Both the position numbers and the translations under genes were made by a program. The notes under the pieces are model-generated. The model saw nothing but the letters and a program-made list of their open reading frames with translations. It was not told where the DNA came from and searched no databases. Shown piece by piece: positions 50,473 to 61,186 of a DNA stretch of 64,000 nt; the stretch's first letter is position 1, and the number at the start of each line of letters is the position of its first letter. Source of the DNA: Mucilaginibacter flavus (lineage in GTDB: Bacteria; Bacteroidota; Bacteroidia; Sphingobacteriales; Sphingobacteriaceae); contig NZ_JAUFPS010000032.1 of assembly GCF_030409315.1 (NCBI RefSeq), positions 62,728-126,727 on the forward strand, in the 5' to 3' direction.

Positions 50473-52920
50473 AAGTGATATTCCCACCCTTACCGCGTTC
50501 CTTATATTGCTGCCGCTGTTGTAGGATACGCCGTACATTACCCTAACCGGGCCGCGTTGCAGGCCAAAGCCTAATTCGGTATAGTTTTTAAGCACGGGGG
50601 TGTACAGGTAATTTAGGTCGATGATCTCCTTCAGTTTTAAATCGCGGATGAAAGGGATTTTGTTGGTGATAAAGCCCGAGAAGTTATGCTCCAGGTGGCC
50701 TTCCAGGTATTTATCGGGCGTGCTGAAGTTGTAGTAATCTAATAGCAGGAACCTGTTGAATGTTGGTTTGTAAACCAATAATTGGTTGCCATCAAATTGT
50801 TTATAATCGGGGTAGTAAATCTTATTGGCATTTAAAAACTTGCCGGCACCGATAAAAAATGAGGTTTGACCATAAAAGCCCAGGTCGATATCTGATTTGG
50901 AAATATCGGCACTCAGCTGATCATAACTTACATCACTGCCCAATATGCCGCTGATTCCTTTGGTATAGCTAACGCCGATGGTAGGATATTTAGAGGGGAG
51001 ATACCGCCTGCCAAACGGATAGGTTTCATACCGGTTGCTAAAATCATAGCTGGCGCGAAAACTTATTTTAAAAGATTGATTTTCTGGAAATAATGGCGAG
51101 TCCTGCGTTGGGGTTAAAGGGTTGTTTGAGGTAAACTGCCTGTCTGTTTTATGGAAAAAACTATAGTCGGTACTATTAGGCAGCCATTTGCGGTTGGCCC
51201 ATTCGGCAATTACCCCGGCTTGCAAACCACCGTAAATTCTGCCCGAAAACGAGGCTGAAGCAAATTGTTTTTGATACAGCTTTTGATAATTCTCTCGCCT
51301 GAATAAAGTATAAACCGAGTTTACTATGCTTGATACAGGCTGCAGGCTGTTCAGGTCGGTAACGTCAGATCCTCCGTTAAAGGCCAACGTCATCCGGTTT
51401 ACCGGGATGCTGATGCCGGCCACGCCATTCAGCAAATGATCGCTAAAGCCATATCGCACACGTGCATTTACAACCAGGAAACGGTCATTCACAGTATCAA
51501 TCATTTTGCTGTAGCTTGCCCCGTAATTGATAGTGAGGCCTTCTACGGTATTATATAGCAAGGATGGTAAAATGCCGTTGTAATGAAAATATTCTTTTTT
51601 ATAACGGTTGCGGGTATCAATGCCGGTAAGTAGCAGGTTGGTTAGCTTAAAGGTGTTATTAGCTTTATCCAATGAATCGAGGTATGGTTTTGATTCACGT
51701 TTCGCGGCCAGTTTTCCTTTTACCTCGTAGTCCTTTTTTTCTTCGTCGGTTAGTGGAATAGGCCGCTCATTTGCCCAGTAAACAGAGTCCTTATCGTGGC
51801 CCCGGGTAATGTTAATGCGTTCCTCAAAATCCTTTTTGTTAAGTACGGGGTTAAGATCATAATTTTTGTAAACGCTGATGAAATATCCGCCTAACTTAAA
51901 GCCCAGTAGTCCTCCGGTAAATTCAAATTTAATAGTAGCGGGCATCCACACTTTATTATCAACTGGGTAAAACTGCTGGTTTATTTTAAGGGTATCAACA
52001 TAATTGATATTTGCCTTTTTGGTGATGTAAAGCTGCAGTGCGGATAGTCGCCAGCTATCATCCAAAATATAAATATATCCCTCAAAACAAGGGTCGTAGC
52101 TGCGTTTTGGGATAACCTGTATTTTGTTGATAGTTTCGCCGTTTTCAACGGTAACGCCTATTAATTTATAGTTGTAATAAAACAACGCATTTTCGGCAAT
52201 AGGGGATACTAATGGCCTATTGCTCATCCGTTGCCAGTTTTCAAAGTTCTGGTAAAAGTTTACCTGCATATCGCTGGCGCGATTAAAGCTAAATGCCCGG
52301 TTATAGCCCGATACTTTTGATGATACCTGTACCTCGTGCACCAGGTCGGGTCGCATATAGCTGTACTTCGACTCTGATTCTGAAAGATAAACTATGCCGG
52401 TTCTGCTGGAATCAAGTCCGGCTTCGCTGGTAGCTTTTTGCACATCAAAACCCATGAATTTTTTGGGTGCGGCCAGGAGTTTTTGAAGCCCTTTGATGTA
52501 GATATCGCAGGAGTACGCGTTTACCTCGTTTAAGTAGGTTTTACGTTTTTTTATGGCTTTGCGAATAATGGCATAGGCAGGGTCTTCGCCACCGGCGTGT
52601 ATGGTAATATCTTTAAGCTGATAGGTTTCGGCTTTAAGGTTAATGTTTACTACCTGGCTTTGGCTAAGCGTAATAACTTTGCTTTGCTGCGCATAACCAA
52701 CCGCTTTAAATTGCAGTTCATAAGTGCCGGCTTTTAGTTGCAACTGGTAGTTGCCTTCGCTATTGGCCGATGTACCTTGGGTGGTGTTTTTAATATATAC
52801 CGATGCAAACGGAATTGGCTTATCATTTTCGCCTGTTATTTTGCCGTTGATGCTAAGTTGCTGTGCAAAAGCATTAACGGTTAAACATAAAAAAAAGGCA
52901 AAAAATAAGGTTAATTTCAT
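50470..52920 (-). CDS. DUF5686 outer-membrane protein with CarboxypepD-like domain
   Basis: An 816-residue protein with a signal peptide (NAFAQ), an N-terminal carboxypeptidase regulatory-like domain (SINGKITGENDKPIPFASVY, residues 23-105), and the long DUF5686 region. It ends as a beta-barrel (RVMYGVSYNSGSNIRNAVRVGISL). Such proteins are outer-membrane, of unknown function, often single genes. Upstream short gene at 52994 is separate. Confidence 0.87.
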   Translation of the reverse strand: MKLTLFFAFFLCLTVNAFAQQLSINGKITGENDKPIPFASVYIKNTTQGTSANSEGNYQLQLKAGTYELQFKAVGYAQQSKVITLSQSQVVNINLKAETYQLKDITIHAGGEDPAYAIIRKAIKKRKTYLNEVNAYSCDIYIKGLQKLLAAPKKFMGFDVQKATSEAGLDSSRTGIVYLSESESKYSYMRPDLVHEVQVSSKVSGYNRAFSFNRASDMQVNFYQNFENWQRMSNRPLVSPIAENALFYYNYKLIGVTVENGETINKIQVIPKRSYDPCFEGYIYILDDSWRLSALQLYITKKANINYVDTLKINQQFYPVDNKVWMPATIKFEFTGGLLGFKLGGYFISVYKNYDLNPVLNKKDFEERINITRGHDKDSVYWANERPIPLTDEEKKDYEVKGKLAAKRESKPYLDSLDKANNTFKLTNLLLTGIDTRNRYKKEYFHYNGILPSLLYNTVEGLTINYGASYSKMIDTVNDRFLVVNARVRYGFSDHLLNGVAGISIPVNRMTLAFNGGSDVTDLNSLQPVSSIVNSVYTLFRRENYQKLYQKQFASASFSGRIYGGLQAGVIAEWANRKWLPNSTDYSFFHKTDRQFTSNNPLTPTQDSPLFPENQSFKISFRASYDFSNRYETYPFGRRYLPSKYPTIGVSYTKGISGILGSDVSYDQLSADISKSDIDLGFYGQTSFFIGAGKFLNANKIYYPDYKQFDGNQLLVYKPTFNRFLLLDYYNFSTPDKYLEGHLEHNFSGFITNKIPFIRDLKLKEIIDLNYLYTPVLKNYTELGFGLQRGPVRVMYGVSYNSGSNIRNAVRVGISL

Positions 52921-52993
52921 TTAGCAGGTGTTTAAGCTAAGATGGCGCTTATTTACTAAATGTTACAACAATCAATTGTTAAATTGTGTGAAA

Positions 52994-53227
52994 TTAAGAG
53001 GCTTCTTTTGATGATTTGGTATCATTGGTGCCCAACGAAAGGTGTATCTTATTTTTAAGATTCCAGTCATTAATATCAACAAGGCCGGGTTTAGTTTGGT
53101 AGTGGCTGCTGCTTTTGGGGCACCTTACCATAAAATTGCCCTTTATTTGTTCAATGACAGGCCTCGCGCCGCAATCCTTACATGGTTCGCAAAAAATATT
53201 TTCCTGTATTGTAACAAAGTTGGCCAT
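52994..53227 (-). CDS. Small Cys-containing zinc-ribbon-like protein
   Basis: A 77-residue protein with FCEPCKDCGARPVIEQ and VRCPKSSSHY: four Cys (CxxCxxC ... C) that could bind zinc, and no signal peptide. Function unknown. It lies 73 bp before the DUF5686 gene on the same strand. Confidence 0.6.
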   Translation of the reverse strand: MANFVTIQENIFCEPCKDCGARPVIEQIKGNFMVRCPKSSSHYQTKPGLVDINDWNLKNKIHLSLGTNDTKSSKEAS

Positions 53228-53349
53228 ATTGATAAAATTAGCTTTGAAACTGTTTTATAGTTTGATAACTATTGTTGCATATACATACGTTTTTTTGATA
53301 GTCGCGGTTTTAGCTTAAATCAAAAAAATATATAGTTTAGCAGCCTGGT

Positions 53350-55535
<2,186 letters not shown>

Positions 55536-55538
55536 GAA

Positions 55539-56447
55539 TTATTTGTCGGTAATAACCGTTTCGGCAATCATACTCATCGGGAAGGTGATCCCACCCGGTG
55601 TATCAGGATTATCTTTTATGGCTACAGTACCGTTGATGTTTTGTTTGGTTATTGATTGGGTTATCCAGCCTGTTGCTTTATCTACCTTAATATCTGATAC
55701 TATGGTGCCTTTCATGTCATAATTCATGGGCGATGCGCCCGGTTCCTTCGGATTAGTTATTATCGTGCCTTCGCCGTGGATTAAATAGCTGGTTGGTGTA
55801 ACGTTTACCAGTTGGTAAACCGTTTCCACATCGGCTTTCATGGTAGTTTGCAAATAGGTGCGAACAGTCCATTTATCATTTTTGGCGACAGATGTTTCGG
55901 GAAGCACAGCGGTTGACATTTCAATACTTCCTTTGATAGCCTGCGAGCCAAACGATTGTATAAACCGGGCTTTGATCTGCTCTTTTTGAACGCCCTGGAT
56001 CTGCCGGAAACCATCAAGCACCGATGATATCATGTTTTCGAGATTGCCTATTGAACGGATTTTACCGCTTTTTGTAAACGTAGCCGTAAAAGGCTGATCT
56101 ATCATCCCACCTAAAATAGATGACATTACATCTGTAGAGTCTTTTTTGCGCGAATCAAAAGTAACTGAGCCGGTAGGCAAATCCATTTTCATGCTCACGT
56201 TTTTGTAGGTAACCTCCATATAGTATAAAGAATCATCGGCACTAAGCACTTTAAAAGAGTTAGTGCCCGATAAGGTTACATTGATATTATTTACCTGCCC
56301 GTTTATAGTTTGTTTTATGGCCGATGTTGTGGTGTTGACCATATTATAAGTATTGCCCCTGGTTAAATGCAAGGCCAGTTTTAGCTTCTGCGCATGGCTG
56401 GTAATAGCTGCCGTAAATGATAAAAAAAGAAGAAACGCGTGTTTCAT
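55539..56447 (-). CDS. DUF6263 family exported protein
   Basis: A 302-residue protein with a signal peptide (AAITSHAQ) and an all-beta sequence (LTRGNTYNMVNTTTSAIKQT, PVTFDSRKKDST, TFTKSGKIRSI). It matches the Bacteroidota DUF6263 family, lipoprotein-like or periplasmic, with no known function. It is single and divergent from the small gene at 56601. Confidence 0.82.
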   Translation of the reverse strand: MKHAFLLFLSFTAAITSHAQKLKLALHLTRGNTYNMVNTTTSAIKQTINGQVNNINVTLSGTNSFKVLSADDSLYYMEVTYKNVSMKMDLPTGSVTFDSRKKDSTDVMSSILGGMIDQPFTATFTKSGKIRSIGNLENMISSVLDGFRQIQGVQKEQIKARFIQSFGSQAIKGSIEMSTAVLPETSVAKNDKWTVRTYLQTTMKADVETVYQLVNVTPTSYLIHGEGTIITNPKEPGASPMNYDMKGTIVSDIKVDKATGWITQSITKQNINGTVAIKDNPDTPGGITFPMSMIAETVITDK

Positions 56448-56587
56448 ATATTTTGAGGTGTGATTAGCTAAGATATTATAATATTTTAACTAAAAAATGC
56501 GCCGAAACATAACAATTATTTAAAACTAATTTCGTTAACTTTATAGTAATCAACGGCTCTTTATAAATTCAGTCAATTTAATAACCG

Positions 56588-56595
56588 AAAGGAGG
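56588..56595 (+). promoter_or_regulatory. Strong Shine-Dalgarno sequence (rare in this phylum)
   Basis: AAAGGAGG at 56588-56595, with a G after it, lies 5 nt before ATG 56601. This is a near-perfect match to the anti-SD, while other starts in the window lack one. Confidence 0.75.
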
Positions 56596-56600
56596 GTTTT

Positions 56601-56846
56601 ATGTTACAGCAAATAGCATTTATACCACAGCATCAGTTTCACGTGTTGATCAATTTTAAAAATGATGAGCGCGTTGTAGCTGTTTTACCCAATGAAGCAG
56701 GAAGGTTCCGCGTGGTTGACCAGGGTAAAGTTATTGCAGAAGTTAATTTTGATAAAAACAGCAGTGTTACCTGCTGCCAGGGCAAGCTTGCACCCAGTGT
56801 AAAGGCCCAATTGGAGCGTCAGATCAAAAGTTATTACAAATCTTAA
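56601..56846 (+). CDS. Small conserved hypothetical protein with a strong SD
   Basis: An 81-residue protein. It starts MLQQIAFIPQHQFHVLINFK, then alternates charged and hydrophobic residues, with CC in the middle (SVTCCQGK) and a basic C-terminus (ERQIKSYYKS). No domain recognised. The strong ribosome binding site before it is unusual for Bacteroidota, where ribosomes hide the anti-SD, so its translation may be specially controlled. Function unknown. Confidence 0.8.
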   Translation: MLQQIAFIPQHQFHVLINFKNDERVVAVLPNEAGRFRVVDQGKVIAEVNFDKNSSVTCCQGKLAPSVKAQLERQIKSYYKS

Positions 56847-57080
56847 AAGCAAGTTAAGTTATAAAAGGATATTGATAGTTCATGGCTAATGGCGCATGGT
56901 TTCATAGTCCATGGTGTTCTGTTGGTCATGGGCTATCTTTTTGTGAGGTTAAATTCTTTTCTAACGGACTTATACAGCTTTAACTATTTTAAAGCTTCTC
57001 AGGGGTTTGTTTAAAGTGATTTTACAAAACTATTTGAGGTACATAAGAAGCGTCAGTCCTGTATGACTCATTTTTATTTT

Positions 57081-58892
57081 TTAGTCTTTCTTAGTTGGCG
57101 GTTTTGCCAACATGGCTTCTTTAATGAATTTAACCGGGGCGCTGCCGTAACTTAAAAACTTCTCGTTAAATTCTTTAAGCCTGTATTTATCAACCTGTTT
57201 TTCTTTGTAGGCATCGCGCAGATCCATAATCTCTTTGTAGCCGGTGTAGTAGCTGGTTAATTGAACGCTGCTTACACTAACTCTTTTCCATTTGCCATCG
57301 GCTTCGGCCTGTTGCTGGAAAGCTTCGGTAGTGAGCATTTTTATAGCCTGATCCTTAGTCATGCTGCCGCTATGTACACTGTAATCCAAAATAGCATTAC
57401 AAACAGATCGTAAGTTCCACTTATACCACATCAGCAGCATTTCGGGTTCGTTGTTACCGTAGCCGGCATCCAGCATCATCTGCTCGGTATAAACAGCCCA
57501 ACCTTCCTGCATCGCGCCATTGGCAAATACAGCTTTGATAATACTTGGCGCTTTGTTAGCATAAACACCCTGTACATAATGACCGGGAACGGCCTCATGG
57601 ATGCTCAAAATCTGTATAATGTATTGATTGTACTCTCTTAAATAACTCTCGGCTTTTTCTTTGGGCCAGCCTGATAGACTGCCTACGTTATAGTAAGAGT
57701 TACCGTCCTTATCATAAGGGCCGGGGCCACTCATGGATGCACCCGCTACACCCGCCATGTAACCCGGTTCTTTACGAATGATTAATGGTTTAGTAGGATC
57801 AAGCGTTAAAAGATCTTTAGTTTTTACAAAGTTGTTGAGCTTTGGAATCAACTGCACAATAGCCGACTGGAACTCATCAGGCTTTACGTGGTTTGATGAT
57901 AGGGTATCTATCATCTGGCTTATCATCTGCAAAGAATCGGCAGGAGCGGCTTTGGTGCCAAAATATTTTGACCACAGCTGCCTGCTAATTTTAGCCATTT
58001 GCTGATGTACGTATTTTTTACGCTGTACCGCCGCGTTGTAAACCTGCTGCGCGGTACTGGCCGATACTACTTCATATTTAAACTTATCTTCGTATAAATC
58101 GCGACCTAATCTGAAGCTGCGTGGGTGATCGTTCTTTAAATTTTTTAGCCAATCGGCGTAATCTTTAATCGCTTTAACCGTTAACGCGGCCCTATCGGTC
58201 ATTAATTTTTGTTCGGCTTTGGGGATGCTTGTTTTCTTTAACGAATCGGCAAAATCTTTTTCAATTACATCTACACCACCCAGGTTTTGTTCAATAGCCA
58301 GGCTGGTGAGTTCGGCAACCGGATTTTTGATCTGCTTTTCGGCATCCTTATAATAGGCTGGTACGTTAACCATGCGTTCGTAAAAGCTGTGCAGGCGTTT
58401 GGCCAATGGCTCATAGTGTTCATTTAAAATATAAGCGAAGGTGCCTATCACATTATATGATGATGGGTCCCACTCGTATGATCTTAGCTGCTTAATTTGC
58501 CATTGGGCGTAATCAAGCTGGTTTTGCATCATTTTATAATCAATGCGGTTGTTTTCGTTTAAGGTATTGGCATCAAACCTATTCAACGAATCTAACTGCA
58601 CTTTGGCAAAATCAAGCATTTTGCTGCGGCTTTGATCATTAGGGATAGATAGCAAACTATCATATTTATGATACCCTACAGATGTTGCCCAATCGGGATT
58701 TAGCTTCCATAAGCCATCTAAAAACGAGTTTTCATAAGTGGTAAAAGCCGCGTCGTCTTTACCAAAATTGGGGTAACGGGCCACGCTATCTTTTTTACAA
58801 CCAATTAAAGCTATAATGAACAGGATATTAGCTAAGGTTATTTTGAAGTATATATTTTTTACCACGGTATAATCGGATTTTAAATGCCGCAT
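57081..58892 (-). CDS. DUF885 lipoprotein peptidase
   Basis: A 603-residue lipoprotein (IIALIGC, Cys32) of the DUF885 family of zinc-dependent peptidases. The metal motif HEAVPGH lies at residues 432-438 with Glu433 as catalytic residue. The protein is helical, as is normal for this group. Substrate unknown. Single gene; an A/T-rich stretch precedes it and no partner is seen. Confidence 0.88.
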   Translation of the reverse strand: MRHLKSDYTVVKNIYFKITLANILFIIALIGCKKDSVARYPNFGKDDAAFTTYENSFLDGLWKLNPDWATSVGYHKYDSLLSIPNDQSRSKMLDFAKVQLDSLNRFDANTLNENNRIDYKMMQNQLDYAQWQIKQLRSYEWDPSSYNVIGTFAYILNEHYEPLAKRLHSFYERMVNVPAYYKDAEKQIKNPVAELTSLAIEQNLGGVDVIEKDFADSLKKTSIPKAEQKLMTDRAALTVKAIKDYADWLKNLKNDHPRSFRLGRDLYEDKFKYEVVSASTAQQVYNAAVQRKKYVHQQMAKISRQLWSKYFGTKAAPADSLQMISQMIDTLSSNHVKPDEFQSAIVQLIPKLNNFVKTKDLLTLDPTKPLIIRKEPGYMAGVAGASMSGPGPYDKDGNSYYNVGSLSGWPKEKAESYLREYNQYIIQILSIHEAVPGHYVQGVYANKAPSIIKAVFANGAMQEGWAVYTEQMMLDAGYGNNEPEMLLMWYKWNLRSVCNAILDYSVHSGSMTKDQAIKMLTTEAFQQQAEADGKWKRVSVSSVQLTSYYTGYKEIMDLRDAYKEKQVDKYRLKEFNEKFLSYGSAPVKFIKEAMLAKPPTKKD

Positions 58893-58953
58893 AAACTTAA
58901 AACATTTAAGTTGAATAAATCAAACCCTAAGCTAATTTGTTACTTTAGATACC

Positions 58954-59424
58954 ATGACAAACGAACATAAAATACTAACCGACGAGGTAGTGCATTTGCT
59001 GCAAGGTGGCAACGCGCATGCCCATATAGATAAAGCTTTAGCCGGGCTACCTAAAAACCTGCGCGGCGCCAGGCCCGATAAGCTACCTTACAGCATTTGG
59101 CAGCTGGTTGAGCACATCAGGATTGCTCAATGGGATATGCTGGAGTTTAGCAAAGATGGAAACCACGAATCGCCCCAATGGCCGGATGATTACTGGCCAA
59201 AAGAAACTGAACCCGGGAGCGATGAAGCCTGGGAAAAATCGGTTGAGCAGATAAATAAAGACCTGGATGAGTTTGTGGGCCTGGTAAAAACCGGCGACTT
59301 GTACAGTAAAATTCCGCACGGGGATGGGCAAACCCTGCTCCGCGAAGCTTTGCAGGCCGCAGATCATATGGCTTACCACGTGGCCGAGATCATCGTGATC
59401 AGGAGGTTGATAGGGGCGTGGTGA
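58954..59424 (+). CDS. DinB family protein
   Basis: A 156-residue four-helix protein of the DinB/YfiT type: HILTDEVVHLLQGGNAHAHI at the start (the frame is preceded by MTNE), and His-containing metal sites (LVEHIRIAQWDMLEF, ADHMAYHVAEIIVIRRL). Members bind a metal and act in thiol transfer or stress roles. It is divergent from the DUF885 gene (61 bp). Confidence 0.85.
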   Translation: MTNEHKILTDEVVHLLQGGNAHAHIDKALAGLPKNLRGARPDKLPYSIWQLVEHIRIAQWDMLEFSKDGNHESPQWPDDYWPKETEPGSDEAWEKSVEQINKDLDEFVGLVKTGDLYSKIPHGDGQTLLREALQAADHMAYHVAEIIVIRRLIGAW

Positions 59425-59460
59425 AGCCCCCTACCCCCCAAAGTGGGAACAAGAAATTGT

Positions 59461-59587
59461 AATTAGAAATAATATCGAATAATGAATTTAGAATGTCCAA
59501 TACCGAAGTGTTTTACTTCATTATTCGATATTGGACATTCGGTGTTCGATATTAAAATCAACATTAAATCCTTAACTTAAAGAAATT
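59461..59587. repeat. MITE-like element, copy C
   Basis: Reverse-complement copy of the 10654 element. It has the core GAATGTCCAATACCGAAGTG plus the inverted partner, and at the right end CCTTAACTTAA that matches the 19-bp terminal repeat partly. The left terminal repeat is lost. Confidence 0.8.
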
Positions 59588-59604
59588 GGGTGGGGCTTGT
59601 GCTT

Positions 59605-60912
59605 TTACCTCACATGCTTTACAAACGTAATCAACGCCTTTACAAACTCGGGTTTTAGCGGCAGGTTTGGATCACTGTCTGTAGCCAGGTTTTTATCTTT
59701 ATCTGCGGGAGCCTCCTTCAAAATATGGTTCATTTCGGGGATAATCTCCAGCGTAGCATCAGATTTTGCTTTCTTTAGTTTTTCGGCATCGGTAACTTTT
59801 ACTTGCAAATCGGTAGTACCGTGTACAATTAGTATTGGGATTTTTATTTGCCTGATGACCCTGGTAGGGTTATACCTAAACCACGACATCAGGTATTTTT
59901 GAATGCCCGGTCTTGCTATAAAATAAAGCGATGGGTCAATATTATCGGTGGTTTTCCCTTTTTTCAAGCTATCCAGCATTCTTTTGAATCCTTCAGAAAT
60001 ATGGGTAGGTTGCGATTTCATTTGCTCGGTAAGGATATTATCGGCTGAATCACCAGCGCCCTCGGCCGAAATAAAACCTTTAACCGGTTGATCTATCGAA
60101 GACAGGATGCCAACTAAAGAGCCTTCGCCGTGGCCGAAGATAATGATGCGTGAAAAGCGTTGATCGTCGGTCAAAAAATTAATGAGGTTAACCGCGTCTT
60201 CCACATAATCTTCAAACCTTAATTGCGTTTCGGTGGTCGAGCTTACACTTTGGCCAACAAGGCGTTTATCATAACGCAGGGAGGCAATGCCGTTTTTGCC
60301 AAGTTCGTTGGCTATCATTTTATAGGTATTGCCATTCAGGCCATGTTTAGCGCTATTACCGTCCCTGTCTACCGGGCCCGAATCGGCAATAATAATCACT
60401 ACGGGAACTTTGCCGGTTGCATTTTTAGGCATGGCTAACGTGCCCGAGATAGAGCCCGCCAGGTTTTTTACCGTTACAGGTGTTTCTGCGATTGAAGCAT
60501 CCATTGCAAAAGTAGCTTCGGCAGGAGTGGAGGGCGCTGCGGCAGTAGCCTCATATGGTTTTAAAAGTAAACCGGTATATTCATTTTTTGCATTTAAACC
60601 AATATTTAATAAAAACACCGCGTTTTTAAACGTGGCTTTATATTGGGCCACCGTGCCCTCAAGCTTAACAAATTCGGTTGATGACAAATCGCCCAATTGG
60701 GTTTTTAATTGCGTAGTAGTGCTTTTAAACTGATCGGCAGGCAGGGCCGTTTTCATTTCGGGGCTAAATTGGGCAGATATGCTATCGGGTTTGTTAGTGT
60801 TATAAAAACGAATAAACCTGTTTAACGCTACTTTGTAATTAGCGGGCTCTGTTTGTGCAAAAACCCGCGTTGCCAAACATATAATCAATACTAAAAAACT
60901 AATTTTCTTCAT
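59605..60912 (-). CDS. Exported alpha/beta hydrolase lacking the nucleophile Ser
   Basis: A 435-residue exported protein (signal to about residue 20, RVFAQ). An N-terminal DUF3887-like domain (about 25-120) is joined to an alpha/beta-hydrolase domain. The nucleophile elbow reads FGHGEGSLVG: the position expected to be Ser is Gly262. The other catalytic residues are present, Asp368 in VHGTTDL and His396 in EMNHIL. The elbow is otherwise intact, so the protein may be a non-catalytic binder or use another residue. It stands alone. Confidence 0.85.
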   Translation of the reverse strand: MKKISFLVLIICLATRVFAQTEPANYKVALNRFIRFYNTNKPDSISAQFSPEMKTALPADQFKSTTTQLKTQLGDLSSTEFVKLEGTVAQYKATFKNAVFLLNIGLNAKNEYTGLLLKPYEATAAAPSTPAEATFAMDASIAETPVTVKNLAGSISGTLAMPKNATGKVPVVIIIADSGPVDRDGNSAKHGLNGNTYKMIANELGKNGIASLRYDKRLVGQSVSSTTETQLRFEDYVEDAVNLINFLTDDQRFSRIIIFGHGEGSLVGILSSIDQPVKGFISAEGAGDSADNILTEQMKSQPTHISEGFKRMLDSLKKGKTTDNIDPSLYFIARPGIQKYLMSWFRYNPTRVIRQIKIPILIVHGTTDLQVKVTDAEKLKKAKSDATLEIIPEMNHILKEAPADKDKNLATDSDPNLPLKPEFVKALITFVKHVR

Positions 60913-61186
60913 TCTATGGTATCCAAAAAGGTAATGCCTGTTTGATGCGAAATTAATAAAAAACAGATGTGTTTCATTTTAATTGATTTACAATATATTT
61001 TGCTTCAAAAGCAACGTCGGTTAAAACCACCACCTCAATGCATGAGTAATTGGTGTGGTATCATAATTTTATTATTAATATATCGTAAAAAATAAATTAT
61101 AAGTATATTATTAGTTTAATATTTTGTGTTAAATTGCGTTACATTTTAAGAATTAAGAATATAGAAAATTTCTACATCAGCTATTA
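60913..61186. other. Divergent intergenic region
   Basis: About 270 bp between the hydrolase gene and the outer-membrane beta-barrel gene. Very A/T-rich. It holds divergent promoters, but I see no clear operator. Confidence 0.4.
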
